This document shows positions 1-10,847 of a stretch of DNA of 64,000 nt, piece after piece. Source of the DNA: a virus; IMG/VR virus record IMGVR_UViG_3300042387_001265, positions 16,234-80,233 of that record; one strand, written 5' to 3'. The notes under the pieces are model-generated. The model saw only the letters and a program-made list of their open reading frames with translations. It ran no database searches and was not told the origin of the DNA. Position 1 is the stretch's first letter. Every line of letters begins with the position of its first letter. A program made the translations under genes and the position numbers.

Positions 1-1750
1 AAAATTCTCTGGCACAGATGAAGCCATAGCTGCTGTTGCGAACGTAGAAGTATATGCATCAAATGGCTCTATTAGAACACTAACATTAATTTCCGGTGGT
101 TTGTACGCAAACAAACCTATAGCATTACCTGATACGAATCCACATCGTGTATTATATGCAAACGGTATAACAATTACAAATCGTGGTCAAGGTTATTCAA
201 ATGGTTGGTTGTCATTTGCCGGTGGTAGCCCACTAAGAGATGCTAATGTTCAATTGATAGTTCATCCAAATACAGTCATCAACACAGTCATTGTTCATGA
301 TTCTGGATTATATCAAATTGAACCAACTTCAGTAACACCAAATACGAATCCAAATGTTGTTATCTCAGAAATTACAGTAACAAGCAAAGGTAATGGACAT
401 TCAAATGGTGTTCTTACATTCTCTGGTGGAAATCCAACACGTGCGGCAACAGTTTCCGTTGAAACTTTCCCACCACAATCTGCACAAGTTGTTTCGATTG
501 TTGCAAATACGAATGCACATTCAGTTAATGGTTATATTCTTTTTACTGGAACGGGAAAAGACAATATAAGTGCAAACGCAAGAATTTATGTTAATACAAC
601 TGGAGCAATTGAAAATGTAACCGTTTTGAATAGAGGTTTATATGTTGGAACGCCAACAGCAACAGCAAATGTTGGTAATGCAATTTTCACATTAACAATG
701 TTGCCATTAGATGGTCAAATTCGTAAAATTGTTATTGTTGACCCGGGTTTATATACGTCCACACCATCTGCAACTCTAAACACTTCACCAAATTCTGTTA
801 TTGATATTAGTTCAAACACAGCAACCAATGTTTATGTTGGTCGTAGTTTGGCTAATGGTTATTTAATATTTACTGGTGGTGACCCAGTTAGAGATGCGAA
901 TGCAACATATGAAGTGTATCCATCAAATGGCGTAATCAACATGCAATCGATTGTGATTACTGATGTTGGATTATATCGTCGTCCACCAACGTTTGTTAGA
1001 CCAAATATAACTCCGGTTTCTATTACACAAGTATTGCCATTGATTGGTGGTTCTGGATACGTAAACGGTAATGTAGTGTTTTCAACAACCCAAGCGACCG
1101 CAAATATTGTTGCTAATTGCGTTGTAACAGTAAATTCAACCGGTGCAATTGTTCGCACACGTATGAATGATGTTGGATTGTATGCAAATGGCGCTGATGT
1201 TATTGTAGTTGGTATTTTAGACCCTGCTACTGCAACACTGCAAACACCAACCACGGCAGCAAGTTTTTCAATAGGTTTTAATGCAAATACAACAAACGTA
1301 GCCAATCTTGTTGTCACAACATCCGTAAATGTTGGACAAACAGCGGTTGTTGGTGTAATTGCTAATAGCAACACTTATACGAACGCAACATTCTCATTAG
1401 TCGCTGTCGCAAATGCACAAACCAATGCAGTAATATCTGTTGGATTTGTTGAACAAAACACCGCAGCAAATGTTCTTGTTGAAGTATATTCTGGAAATGG
1501 TGCAATAAGAAAATTAACTACAAATAGCAGCAGTGTGATTAAAGGTGTTGGTGAATATTATTATACTCCAGATTCTACGCCAAATAGTGCAGGAAGTGGA
1601 GCGGTAATTAAATTTAATCCCGTTTCGTGGTATCAAACTGCAAATTTAGAAACCGCTGTCGTAATTTCCACAATTTCTACAATTCTAGTAACTACCGAAT
1701 CTGAAGCTATTATTCAAACAGAATTCGAAAAAGAATTAATAATAGAATAA
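1..1750 (+). CDS. beta-repeat virion structural protein (5' end outside window)
   Basis: The frame is open from base 2, so the true start lies upstream and the TTG at 101 is internal. About 583 residues are visible. They consist of degenerate repeats of roughly 65-70 residues: a GxGYxNGxLxFxGG strand pair, then a segment around DVGLY or DSGLY, then PTxxxPN. The protein is rich in Asn, Thr, Val and Gly and almost free of Cys and Trp, typical of beta-rich phage surface proteins. Its position before a stalk protein and gp8 suggests a fibre or baseplate-attached structural protein. Related GxGY modules occur inside the gp8-like and DUF4815 proteins downstream. The repeat reading is direct; the role is inferred from context and I do not recognise a named family. 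Confidence 0.75.
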   Translation, partial: KFSGTDEAIAAVANVEVYASNGSIRTLTLISGGLYANKPIALPDTNPHRVLYANGITITNRGQGYSNGWLSFAGGSPLRDANVQLIVHPNTVINTVIVHDSGLYQIEPTSVTPNTNPNVVISEITVTSKGNGHSNGVLTFSGGNPTRAATVSVETFPPQSAQVVSIVANTNAHSVNGYILFTGTGKDNISANARIYVNTTGAIENVTVLNRGLYVGTPTATANVGNAIFTLTMLPLDGQIRKIVIVDPGLYTSTPSATLNTSPNSVIDISSNTATNVYVGRSLANGYLIFTGGDPVRDANATYEVYPSNGVINMQSIVITDVGLYRRPPTFVRPNITPVSITQVLPLIGGSGYVNGNVVFSTTQATANIVANCVVTVNSTGAIVRTRMNDVGLYANGADVIVVGILDPATATLQTPTTAASFSIGFNANTTNVANLVVTTSVNVGQTAVVGVIANSNTYTNATFSLVAVANAQTNAVISVGFVEQNTAANVLVEVYSGNGAIRKLTTNSSSVIKGVGEYYYTPDSTPNSAGSGAVIKFNPVSWYQTANLETAVVISTISTILVTTESEAIIQTEFEKELIIE

Positions 1751-1753
1751 ATA
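1746..1753 (+). promoter_or_regulatory. candidate T4-type late promoter (AATAAATA)
   Basis: AATAAATA differs by one base from the T4 late consensus TATAAATA. It overlaps the end of the upstream gene. Transcription should start about six bases downstream, near 1759, giving a leader of about 18 nt with AGGAATT before the ATG at 1777. That leader length matches the stronger late promoters at 36941, 39226 and 41734. In AT-rich DNA a single 8-mer is weak evidence. Confidence 0.4.
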
Positions 1754-1776
1754 CAAAGTAAATTTAGGAATTAAAA

Positions 1777-2952
1777 ATGTCAAAAATTAAGTTATCAGAA
1801 TTAACTGAATTAACATCACCATCGTCTAATACGAAAAATACATTTTTTCTAGTGACGGATACCGAATCTGGTATTCCTGTTTCTAAAAAGATGTCCGCTT
1901 TTACATTAGATACTTTGTTAGACACAACACAAGGTCAAGCAAACTTGGCGTTCAATCATGCAAATTCTGGTTTCATTCAAGCCAATTCTGCATACAGGCA
2001 CGTAAATTCTGCTTTTAATCACGCAAATTCTGGTTTCATTCAAGCCAATTCGGCATTTAATTTTGCCAATGGTGCTGCAATTGCAGCCAACACACCATCA
2101 CATGTAGCAAACTCTGCTGCCATATATGCTAATGGAGCATTCGCTGCTGCTAACGCAGCGTCTGCAACTGATGCAACACAAAACAATAATATTGTTGCAG
2201 CATTTGCACACGCTAATTCAGCATTTCTTGCTGCAAATACTCCATCACATGTGGCAAATTCTGCTGCAATCTACGCCAATGGTGCTTTCATTGCTGCAAA
2301 TACTCCATCACATGTGGCAAATTCTGCTGCAATCTATGCTAACGGAGCATTCAATGCAGCAAACGTAGAAAGTGGAATTAATTTAACACAAAATAACAGT
2401 ATAAGTGCGGTTTTCATACATGCCAATTCATCTTTTGATTTTGCAAATGGTGTTTCGATTGCTGCAAACACACCATCATATACAGCAAACTCTTCGGGTT
2501 CTTATGCAAACTCAGCATTTATACATGCAAATTCTGCTTTTGATGTTGCGAATGCTGCAAGCACAACCAACATAACACAAAATAATAATATTTCAGCAGC
2601 ATTCGCACACGCAAACGCAGCTTTTGACGTAGCCAATACAAACACAAACGTTGTCGCTGTGTATGAACAAGCAAATGCCGCTTTTATTACAGCAAACAGT
2701 GGATTTATACAAGCCAATGCATCATTCGACCATGCCAATTCTGGATTTATACAAGCCAATGCATCATTTGACCATGCCAATTCTGGATTTATTCATGCCA
2801 ATTCTGCGTTTGATGCTGCAAATACGGCGGATGATTATAGCGCAGCAAATACTCAACTATGGGCAAATCCCGCACCCGTAACTGTTCAGACAGCAATTGA
2901 CCGTCTTGTAGCTGTTGTCTTTGCGTTAAATAGTAACACTCCAATACCATAA
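1777..2952 (+). CDS. fibre/stalk protein with AN-heptad repeats
   Basis: The product has 391 residues. After about 50 unique residues, most of the chain (about 53-350) is a seven-residue repeat of the type AN-S-[AG]-F-x-x, seen as HANSGFIQ, YANGAFAA and similar. The strict heptad spacing and small or aromatic residues at fixed places suggest a long oligomeric, probably trimeric, coiled-coil stalk. The C-terminus (about 350-391) is a short unique domain. The same repeat builds the stalks of the proteins at 11071, 14285 and 24218. An 89-nt segment (2053-2141) is identical to one in the 24218 gene. The start ATG has AGGAATT upstream. It lies directly before gp8-like, so it is likely a baseplate-attached fibre or connector; the precise role is unknown. 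Confidence 0.75.
   Translation: MSKIKLSELTELTSPSSNTKNTFFLVTDTESGIPVSKKMSAFTLDTLLDTTQGQANLAFNHANSGFIQANSAYRHVNSAFNHANSGFIQANSAFNFANGAAIAANTPSHVANSAAIYANGAFAAANAASATDATQNNNIVAAFAHANSAFLAANTPSHVANSAAIYANGAFIAANTPSHVANSAAIYANGAFNAANVESGINLTQNNSISAVFIHANSSFDFANGVSIAANTPSYTANSSGSYANSAFIHANSAFDVANAASTTNITQNNNISAAFAHANAAFDVANTNTNVVAVYEQANAAFITANSGFIQANASFDHANSGFIQANASFDHANSGFIHANSAFDAANTADDYSAANTQLWANPAPVTVQTAIDRLVAVVFALNSNTPIP
1936..2826 (+). repeat. 21-bp coding repeat (AN heptads), stalk region
   Basis: Degenerate 21-bp units encode the seven-residue AN repeat. Longer sub-repeats of 63 bp, three heptads each, are nearly identical around 2235-2350. Confidence 0.8.
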
Positions 2953-2964
2953 TAGATAATAATC

Positions 2965-4536
2965 ATGTCATCAGTAACATCTAAAAAACTACCTTACATA
3001 GCATCGATTCAATTTAGAGAGTCGTTTTATGAACCATCTCCTGAAGTTGGTTATGTTTACATTGGAAGACCTCTTGCATACACAGATGAAAATTTTCCCT
3101 CACCAGCTATTGATAGTATCGAAGAAGAGAAGTTGGTTTGGGAGAATATGATTGGGGCTAAAAAAATCACAGGAAATGACGTAGAACTTGTCATACCTTT
3201 GGTCAGTTGGACAGCTAACACAAAATATAAACAATATGATGATTTGATTGATTTGGAAGATTTGATAACTGGTGACATTTCTTTAAATGTAAAACCAATG
3301 TATGTTTACACTTCTGAACGTAATGTTTATAAGTGTTTATCAAATAATGCATCGGCAAATTCTGTTGTGGAACCAACGGGTGACTATATTTCATCAAACG
3401 GCAACATATCAACATCCGATGGTTTCATTTGGAAATATATGTTCAATGTCAGACCATCCAATAAATTCTTGACGAATGAGTGGATTCCAGTGCCAATCGG
3501 CACAAATCAATTAGATTATGGTGTTAGTAGTACAGGTGTTATCGATGGAGAACTTACAACAATAGTTGTTACAAGTAGTGGATTAGGTTTTTATGAAAAT
3601 AATGTTTCAGTTATTCCTACTTTCTCTTCCGGTTGTACAGTATTAACACTAGCAAACACTACAAATGTTGCAGCTAATATGTCAGTTTCTGGTGTTGGTA
3701 TAGTTCCAGGAACATATATCAGAAATATTGACGTACCAAATAACAATATAGCTTTATCATTCGCAACCAGTGGTTCGGGTGGTGGTAACACAACAGCAAA
3801 TCAAATTGCACTAACCACAAGAATTTATATTGATGGTGATGGTATTGGTGCGGTTGCTAGGTCAACAATCAATTCGGCTGGATATTTGACAAAGGTTACA
3901 GTTACTACTATTGGAACTGGATATTCGAGAGCTAATGCATTTGTATATGGAACAGGTTCAGGAGCAACGTTACGTGTTATTCGTGATATGAAGTATGGTC
4001 ATGCAAGAAATCCAGCAAAAGAATTGGGTGCAAATAGTGTGATGATTGTTTCCAGAATGGGTGAAATTGATTCAACTGAAAATGGAAAAATTCCAGCAAA
4101 TACATCATTTAGGCAGTATGGTGTTCTAGTTAATCCACATAAATATGGAAATTCTCAAGCAGTTTCAGCAACATCGGCTAATGCTGTAATATCACAAGCA
4201 ACATCTTTGATTATGACAACGGGTTCAAATTATACTATTGGTGAATTTGTTTATCAAGGTTTTGCTAATGACACATCAGCATCTTCAACCACTGCATATG
4301 GGTTTGTTTTGGATCAAACCGCAACACAAGTAAGACTGACTAATGTAAGAGGAATTTTTAAAACTGGTTTTCCTTTGCGTGGAACGAGTTCTGGTATAGC
4401 AGATCGTTTGGTTATTTCAGTACAAAATCCAGAATTTCAACCATATTCTGGTGATGTTATATACACTGAGAATGCATTCAAAACGCAAAGATCAGAAGGT
4501 CAAGCGGAAAATATAAAACTTATTGTAAGATTTTAA
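2965..4536 (+). CDS. 8: baseplate wedge subunit, gp8-like
   Basis: The product has 523 residues, against 334 for T4 gp8. The N-terminal 190 residues carry gp8-family features: an FRESFYEP opening, the YKCLSNNASANSVVEPTG segment near 122-139, and DGFIWKYMF near 152-160. The C-terminus SGDVIYTENAFKTQRS near 497-512 is also typical of gp8 in cyanophage relatives. The extra length is a Gly/Thr-rich beta insertion at about 190-330 ending in an IGTGYSRANAFVYGTG module like that of the first gene. gp8 is a wedge component of the baseplate and acts in tail assembly. The order gp8-like then DUF4815 protein then fibres supports the call. Assigned from remembered family features, not a search. Confidence 0.8.
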   Translation: MSSVTSKKLPYIASIQFRESFYEPSPEVGYVYIGRPLAYTDENFPSPAIDSIEEEKLVWENMIGAKKITGNDVELVIPLVSWTANTKYKQYDDLIDLEDLITGDISLNVKPMYVYTSERNVYKCLSNNASANSVVEPTGDYISSNGNISTSDGFIWKYMFNVRPSNKFLTNEWIPVPIGTNQLDYGVSSTGVIDGELTTIVVTSSGLGFYENNVSVIPTFSSGCTVLTLANTTNVAANMSVSGVGIVPGTYIRNIDVPNNNIALSFATSGSGGGNTTANQIALTTRIYIDGDGIGAVARSTINSAGYLTKVTVTTIGTGYSRANAFVYGTGSGATLRVIRDMKYGHARNPAKELGANSVMIVSRMGEIDSTENGKIPANTSFRQYGVLVNPHKYGNSQAVSATSANAVISQATSLIMTTGSNYTIGEFVYQGFANDTSASSTTAYGFVLDQTATQVRLTNVRGIFKTGFPLRGTSSGIADRLVISVQNPEFQPYSGDVIYTENAFKTQRSEGQAENIKLIVRF

Positions 4537-4546
4537 AGGTTAATAA

Positions 4547-7500
4547 ATGGCACTAATTACTAATTTCAATCAAGACCCGTACTACGACGATTTTGACGAC
4601 GACAAAAATTATTATAGGGTTTTGTTTAAACCAGGAAATGCTGTACAGGCACGTGAATTAACGCAGTTACAGACTAACCTACAAGATCAAATTAAAAAAT
4701 TTGGTGACCATATTTTCAAAACCGGTTCTATTGTTACTGGTGGTCAGATTACTATTCAGAATACAACTTATTTGAATATATCTTCAACATATTCTGGTCA
4801 AGATATTTCTTATCTGAATTTTGATAAACAAATAATTATTAACACCGCAAACACAAAACGTGCATACGTTTTAAAGTCGTATCCTGCGTCTGTTTCAGAC
4901 AATCAGCCAATAACATTTATTATTAATCAAATGTATGGTGACCCATTTACTTCAGACGAATCATTCTATACTTCAAACAATGATGTATCATCAATAGTCT
5001 ATTATGCAAATACAGCTTCTTCAAATGTAACTGGCAACTGCCAATCATTTTCTGTCAACGAAGGTGTCTTCTATTATGATGGCTTTTTTGTTAAGACTCA
5101 ACCACAAACTGTAGCCATAAACAAATATAGTCTACAAGGAAGTGCTATTGTTGGTTTTAACGTAAATGAGGATTTAATTGATTACTCTGAAGATACAACA
5201 CTTTTAGACCCAGCACAGGGCTCTTCAAATTTTCAAGCTCCGGGTGCAGACCGTTACAAAATTGAAATGGTTTTGGATACAAGAAGCGTTGATAGCACAG
5301 ATTTAAAACAGTTTATTGAATTAGGAACTGTTCAAGATGGTGTTCCTTTAAAAGTTGCTCAAACTCCAATTTATGCGGCAATTGGTGATGAACTTGCCCG
5401 TAGAACAGAAGATGAGTCTGGTGATTACGTTATTAAAAATTTTGCAATAGAACTAAATGACAGCGCCGCAAATTCAGCCTATTCCAATATTTCTTTGGGT
5501 TCTGGTAAAGCCTACATTAAAGGTTATGAATTTAGAAGAGATGCGCCGACAATTATAACGGTTCCAAAACCAAGAACAACAGAATCTGTTTCGAATCGTA
5601 GAATTGAAGTTGATTATGGCTATTATATTTTTGCGAATAGTTTGTTTGGTAATTTTGCAACAAATCAATATAGTAATGTTGAACTATCTCTATTGAATAC
5701 TGGACAAGCCAATGCTTATTTGAACGCAGGAAATACTGCAATATATTCCAATACCGTAATTGGAAATACAAAAGTCAAACTAGTTTCTTTCTATTCGGTT
5801 TCAGCTAATACTTTAGAGAGTAATAACTACATTTATAAAGTGTTCTTAACTGATATCAACACACGTTCGATTGGTGCAAATGGTGGATATGGTGTAAATG
5901 CTACTAGTGGTTCTGCTACTACAATTGTATTACCGAGTGGATATGCAGCTAATAATGATGTTTATAAGGGACTATCAATTAGAATAGTTGGTGGTGCACC
6001 ATTCAATACGCCTAGTGATAATACTGCAAGAATTATTACAGATTATGTTGGTTCAACTTTAACTGCTACAGTTTCTCCACCATTTAGTAGTGATGCTGCT
6101 ACCGCTGCGGCAGCAGGTAATTTTAGATTTGTTATTGACCCAAAATTTGTTGATGTTGAATCTTTGGTTACTCGTAGTGCCTCTGGTTTAAGAATCGCAT
6201 CTGCAAACGTTTCTCCACTCTCAAAAGATAGAAGCTATGGTTCTAGTGCAACTTCAATTACACAATCGAAATTATTTCAACCTACTATAATTAATGAATC
6301 TAAACGTGAACCATTACTAATTAAGATTGGTGAAAATAATATTGCCGATAATACGATTCGTGATTTTTCATATTCTTATAGAAGACTTTATCAAACTGTA
6401 ACATTTACATCTGGCGTGTCTCAGTCTCTATCTTTAGGAACAGGAGAAACTTTACAGAGTGCTGCCACATCTTCATCCAAACAAGAATATTATCAAATCG
6501 TTGTAACAAATCAGGGAACTGGTATTCATGTTAAAGGAAAAACTGTTCCGGCGCAACAATTTAGCGTTGATACAGCATCACGTACTATTAGTGTTGATGG
6601 TGGAGAAAATATGACGGCAAACATTTATGCTGTTGTAAATGCATCAAATCCAACATCAAAAACAAAAACATTTATTCCTGCAAACACAAAACTTGTCGAC
6701 CCTTCTTGGGGTCTTGGTTTAGGAACTTATATTAGCGTTTTTGGTACTAATGCTTCAGGTAATACCAATGCAAATATTGCACCATATGATGGACAAACAA
6801 TCATTAATCAAAATATTGTTGAAAGAAAACCTGGTGCACCACAATATTTGTATGTAACAGATGTTCATTCTATTAATGCTATTTTTGATTTAAATGGCTC
6901 AAACGTTTCAACATCCGTTTACAATTCTCTGACAGAGGCATCTAATGTAACAAGCCGTTATGTATTGAATACTGGCCAAAAAGATTCTTATTATGAATGG
7001 GCATCAATTACTTTAAAACCTGGTCAAAATGCTCCAATTGGACCTCTTGTTGTTCGTTATAACAGATTCACATCAAACGGCTCAGGATATTTTGATATTG
7101 ATTCATACACAAGATTGGGATCACAAGAGAAGGGTGGACAAGGTCTTGATTATGGATTGGTTCCTATTTTCACTACACAAGATGGAGCGAAAATACCTTT
7201 AAAAGATTATCTAGATTTTAGACCAGTTCGTGCTGATGCTACTTCAACATATAGAGCAAATAACTTTGTATTGAATGTTGATGAAGCCGTTCTTGGTCCA
7301 CAGATTGCCGAGCCAGGATTAGATATTATTACTGATTATGAATATTACTTACCAAGAATTGATAGGGTTGTCTTAAATAAGAGCAGAGAGTTTCAGGTAT
7401 TACAGGGTATACCTGCGATTAATCCTGTGGTTCCTATAGAACCAACCGATTCTATGACATTGTATGTTTTGTCATATCCACCATACACAACATTTACAAA

Positions 7501-10500
7501 TTCGGCTACAATTCAGACATTCAATCATAGACGCTATACAATGAGAGATATTGCGAGATTGGACAAAAGAATTTCGAATCTTGAATTGTATACATCACTA
7601 TCAATTGCCGAATTAGCCACAATTAATAAGAATGATAGAACGGTTCGTGATTCTGTTGGTTTATCAAGACCAAAAAATGGAGTATTTGTTGATTCATTTG
7701 TTGACAAAGCTGCCGCTGCAATCACACAGCCAGATTTTGATGCTGCAATCGATATTGTATCTCGTTTGTGTAGAGGTTCATTCAATTTAAATTCTACAAC
7801 AATATTCTCAAACAATTCTATTTCAAATCAAAATATTGAAATTAATGGTCCATTGTTGCTGTTGTCTTCTTCAAACACTACGTTTGTTTCGCAAAATAGA
7901 GCATCGAAGACGATGAACATTAATCCGTTCAACATTGTTAATTATATTGGAACAGTTAAGCTTGATCCACCATCTGATGTTTGGCGCTCAGAAACTCGTT
8001 TAGAATCTCAAAACATTGATCTTTCTGGTGGCCAAGAAGCAGCAGATGCATGGTCAGCAATGGAGTTTAAATCGTATGGTTATTGGAATACAGAGGTTAT
8101 TGGTGTTTCAAAACAAGTATTAGATAAATCAACTAAAATTGATGTTACAAGCGCATCTGGTAAATATGCAGCAGAGGCTAGTGCCCAGTTTGAAAAAACG
8201 GGAAAAGCGTCATCTGTTGCGGGTGGAACAGGAGCTGCGATTAAAGGTGATGTTGATTATATCACAACTACAAACTATCTAGAAACACAAACTTTAGAAA
8301 AAACTCGTACCAATCTAGTTACAACAATTACACCAAAACAATTAACAGAATCTTTTGGAGACCGTTTAGTTGATGTTAGTGTTGTACAATACATGAGAGA
8401 AAAGAATATTTTAATTCTTGGTACAAAGTTTAAACCATTTACAACACTAAATGCATTCTTTGATAACGTAAACGTAAACGATAATATTGCAAAAATAAAT
8501 CGTTTTGAAATGACTCAAAATAAATTAAAATATAAAACAACAATTGCTGATGCTGAAACTGTAACTTTTTATAAAGTATCCGATACAAGTGGTTTAAAAG
8601 ATACTGATATACAGATTGGTACTGGTAAAGTTGTTTTAACTTCTAGCAAAAATGCATTTATTGTGAGCATCACTCCAGAACCAACATTCGGTTCATGGAT
8701 ACAGTGTACACCAGATGGCATTTGGATTAAAGGTGATGTTACTGGTCAAGTTTATAGAACCACAAATTGGATTCATCAATCAGGTATCGCACGTGCTGGT
8801 GGCGCAACAACAATTTCACTTGCACACAGTGTGGGTGGTGCATCAAATGCAACAGATTATGTCGGCAAGACAATTCGTATTATTGCTGGAAAAGGTAAAG
8901 GACAATCTGCAACAATTAGCAATTATACCTTTGGCACTGGTGTTGCAGATATTGATGGAACTTGGAAAACAAATCCAGATTCAACTTCTGTTTATACTAT
9001 TGGAACACTAGAAACAACTAAAGAAGGTGCATGTGCGGCAGTGTTCTTTATGCCTGCTGATGTTTACAGAACAGGTGAAAAAGTTCTTCGTTTGATTGAT
9101 GACGAGTTTAACAATATCGAAAATTCAAGAACCAACGGCAATGCTAAGTTCTATTCACAGGGTCAAGTTGATACTAAACAAGAACAAATTGTTACAGTTT
9201 TTGTACCAACATCAACACAAACTTCTGTTACGGAACAAACTACAGATACGGTAACTTCGGTAAAATCAGTAACTAATACAACAACAAAAAATAACGTTGT
9301 CATTGGTTATTATGACCCACTTGCACAGACATTTTTAATTAATCCAAATCAATATCCACAAGGTATTGTGATTGATTCTGTGCGTGTTTGTTTCAAAACA
9401 AAAGATGTGAGTGAACCTGTTACATGTCAGATTCGACCAGTTAATAATGGTTACCCATCATCTGCTGTGATTTACCCATATGCTGAAAAAACATTAACTC
9501 CAGACGAAGTTAATATAACAGATATTCCAGATTTGGGTGATGCAAACAAATATACAGAATTTAAATTTGATGTACCCGTTCTCTTGTTACCTGGAGAGCA
9601 TTCGTTTGTTCTGGTTTCAAATAGTAATGGTTATGAATGTTATGTTGCACAGATTGGTGGTACAGACATCCGTACCAGCGTAAAAATCTCTGAACAACCA
9701 TATACGGGTTCACTATTCTTATCTCAAAATGGTTCTACATGGACCGCAGACCAAGAATTGGATATCATGTTCAGTATTCAAAAAAGAGTATTCTCACAAA
9801 ATTCTGGACAAGCATTCTTTGAAGCTGACCTTTCTGGATATTCTTCTAATACAGTATTCGATACATTGAATTTTATGTCTACTGATGCAACTGTATTGAA
9901 TACAAATATTTCTTATGACTTTATTGCTCAACCAGAGTCTGGAGATTCTCAACCATTTTTACCAATTATTCCTAATTTGGATTATGATTGTGTTGATGGA
10001 TATGGCAGAAGAATTCTGAGTAAAACTATTGGAAACACATCATTCCAATTAAGAGCAACACTTTCAACAACAAATTCAGATATTTCTCCTATGATTGATA
10101 TCTCTCGTTTGAATTTGTTGACTATTGAAAATAAGATTAACAATATGGAATTGCAAAACACAGGATTCATTATTGTAAATCAAGGCTCTGGATACACAAC
10201 GAATGGCAGTGTTATCTTTAGTTATCCAGATGGTGCCGTTGGTCAAGGTGCGGGTGGTGCTGCAAGAGCAGTAACTGATGGAGATAAAATTACTCGAATT
10301 GAATTAACAAATGCTGGAACTGGATATTTGACTTCTCCTATATTACAAATTACTGGTGGAGGTGGTTCTGGTGCAACGGCTGTTTATAATGGTGAAGATA
10401 AATCTTCTGGTGGTAATTCAAACATTCGTTATATTACCAAGCGTGTGAAACTTGCTTCTGGTTTTGAAGCGGGTGATTTGCGTGTTTACATGGATGTCTA

Positions 10501-10846
10501 TCGTCCACCAGGTTCTGGAATTTTAGTGTATTACAAACTACTATCAGATTCAGATAGTGCAAGCTTTGATGACAATAACTATCAATTGATGACTGAATTT
10601 TCAGACACTTTAAACGTGACTTCTACGGCTAAAAACGATTTCTTTGAAGCTATCTACGCTCCAGGTACCTATGGTACAGGCGAATTTGATAATAAGGTTT
10701 CGTATTTGTCTGCTAACGGAAGCATTGATCCATACACAGATTTCTCATTATTTGCAATCAAAGTGGTTATGTATGGAACAAGCACTGTTAATGTTCCTAA
10801 AATTTCACAGTTGCGTGTTGTTGCTTTACCTGCATCTACTACATAA
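4547..10846 (+). CDS. DUF4815-type giant baseplate/fibre-attachment protein (gp10 position)
   Basis: This is the largest gene of the window, with 2099 residues. The N-terminus is typical of DUF4815 proteins of T4-like phages: TNFNQDPYYDDFD, then YRVLFKPGNAVQARELTQLQ (about 23-42), then the DQIKKFGDHIFKTGS segment. The body is beta-rich with an internal beta insertion around 1420-1480. Near the C-terminus (about 1870-1955) lies a pair of GSGYTTNG / GTGYLTSP modules ending in a Gly-rich stretch. In relatives this gene follows gp8 and is a virion structural protein, usually placed at the baseplate as a gp10-like wedge or fibre adaptor. AGG and an ATG follow 10 nt after gp8. The placement as fibre adaptor is inferred from the fibre genes that follow. 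Confidence 0.8.
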   Translation: MALITNFNQDPYYDDFDDDKNYYRVLFKPGNAVQARELTQLQTNLQDQIKKFGDHIFKTGSIVTGGQITIQNTTYLNISSTYSGQDISYLNFDKQIIINTANTKRAYVLKSYPASVSDNQPITFIINQMYGDPFTSDESFYTSNNDVSSIVYYANTASSNVTGNCQSFSVNEGVFYYDGFFVKTQPQTVAINKYSLQGSAIVGFNVNEDLIDYSEDTTLLDPAQGSSNFQAPGADRYKIEMVLDTRSVDSTDLKQFIELGTVQDGVPLKVAQTPIYAAIGDELARRTEDESGDYVIKNFAIELNDSAANSAYSNISLGSGKAYIKGYEFRRDAPTIITVPKPRTTESVSNRRIEVDYGYYIFANSLFGNFATNQYSNVELSLLNTGQANAYLNAGNTAIYSNTVIGNTKVKLVSFYSVSANTLESNNYIYKVFLTDINTRSIGANGGYGVNATSGSATTIVLPSGYAANNDVYKGLSIRIVGGAPFNTPSDNTARIITDYVGSTLTATVSPPFSSDAATAAAAGNFRFVIDPKFVDVESLVTRSASGLRIASANVSPLSKDRSYGSSATSITQSKLFQPTIINESKREPLLIKIGENNIADNTIRDFSYSYRRLYQTVTFTSGVSQSLSLGTGETLQSAATSSSKQEYYQIVVTNQGTGIHVKGKTVPAQQFSVDTASRTISVDGGENMTANIYAVVNASNPTSKTKTFIPANTKLVDPSWGLGLGTYISVFGTNASGNTNANIAPYDGQTIINQNIVERKPGAPQYLYVTDVHSINAIFDLNGSNVSTSVYNSLTEASNVTSRYVLNTGQKDSYYEWASITLKPGQNAPIGPLVVRYNRFTSNGSGYFDIDSYTRLGSQEKGGQGLDYGLVPIFTTQDGAKIPLKDYLDFRPVRADATSTYRANNFVLNVDEAVLGPQIAEPGLDIITDYEYYLPRIDRVVLNKSREFQVLQGIPAINPVVPIEPTDSMTLYVLSYPPYTTFTNSATIQTFNHRRYTMRDIARLDKRISNLELYTSLSIAELATINKNDRTVRDSVGLSRPKNGVFVDSFVDKAAAAITQPDFDAAIDIVSRLCRGSFNLNSTTIFSNNSISNQNIEINGPLLLLSSSNTTFVSQNRASKTMNINPFNIVNYIGTVKLDPPSDVWRSETRLESQNIDLSGGQEAADAWSAMEFKSYGYWNTEVIGVSKQVLDKSTKIDVTSASGKYAAEASAQFEKTGKASSVAGGTGAAIKGDVDYITTTNYLETQTLEKTRTNLVTTITPKQLTESFGDRLVDVSVVQYMREKNILILGTKFKPFTTLNAFFDNVNVNDNIAKINRFEMTQNKLKYKTTIADAETVTFYKVSDTSGLKDTDIQIGTGKVVLTSSKNAFIVSITPEPTFGSWIQCTPDGIWIKGDVTGQVYRTTNWIHQSGIARAGGATTISLAHSVGGASNATDYVGKTIRIIAGKGKGQSATISNYTFGTGVADIDGTWKTNPDSTSVYTIGTLETTKEGACAAVFFMPADVYRTGEKVLRLIDDEFNNIENSRTNGNAKFYSQGQVDTKQEQIVTVFVPTSTQTSVTEQTTDTVTSVKSVTNTTTKNNVVIGYYDPLAQTFLINPNQYPQGIVIDSVRVCFKTKDVSEPVTCQIRPVNNGYPSSAVIYPYAEKTLTPDEVNITDIPDLGDANKYTEFKFDVPVLLLPGEHSFVLVSNSNGYECYVAQIGGTDIRTSVKISEQPYTGSLFLSQNGSTWTADQELDIMFSIQKRVFSQNSGQAFFEADLSGYSSNTVFDTLNFMSTDATVLNTNISYDFIAQPESGDSQPFLPIIPNLDYDCVDGYGRRILSKTIGNTSFQLRATLSTTNSDISPMIDISRLNLLTIENKINNMELQNTGFIIVNQGSGYTTNGSVIFSYPDGAVGQGAGGAARAVTDGDKITRIELTNAGTGYLTSPILQITGGGGSGATAVYNGEDKSSGGNSNIRYITKRVKLASGFEAGDLRVYMDVYRPPGSGILVYYKLLSDSDSASFDDNNYQLMTEFSDTLNVTSTAKNDFFEAIYAPGTYGTGEFDNKVSYLSANGSIDPYTDFSLFAIKVVMYGTSTVNVPKISQLRVVALPASTT

Positions 10847-10847
10847 T

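Noticed and set aside
859-1374. Long minus-strand frames inside repeat-rich fibre genes, also at 2502, 12618, 25001, 25471 and 62415
   Set aside because: They mirror low-complexity plus-strand coding repeats or well-supported genes, have no ribosome sites and no neighbours on that strand. All recognised genes are on the plus strand.
1936-2826. Regular 21-bp repeats as a CRISPR array
   Set aside because: The units are degenerate, in frame, without unique spacers and encode AN heptads.
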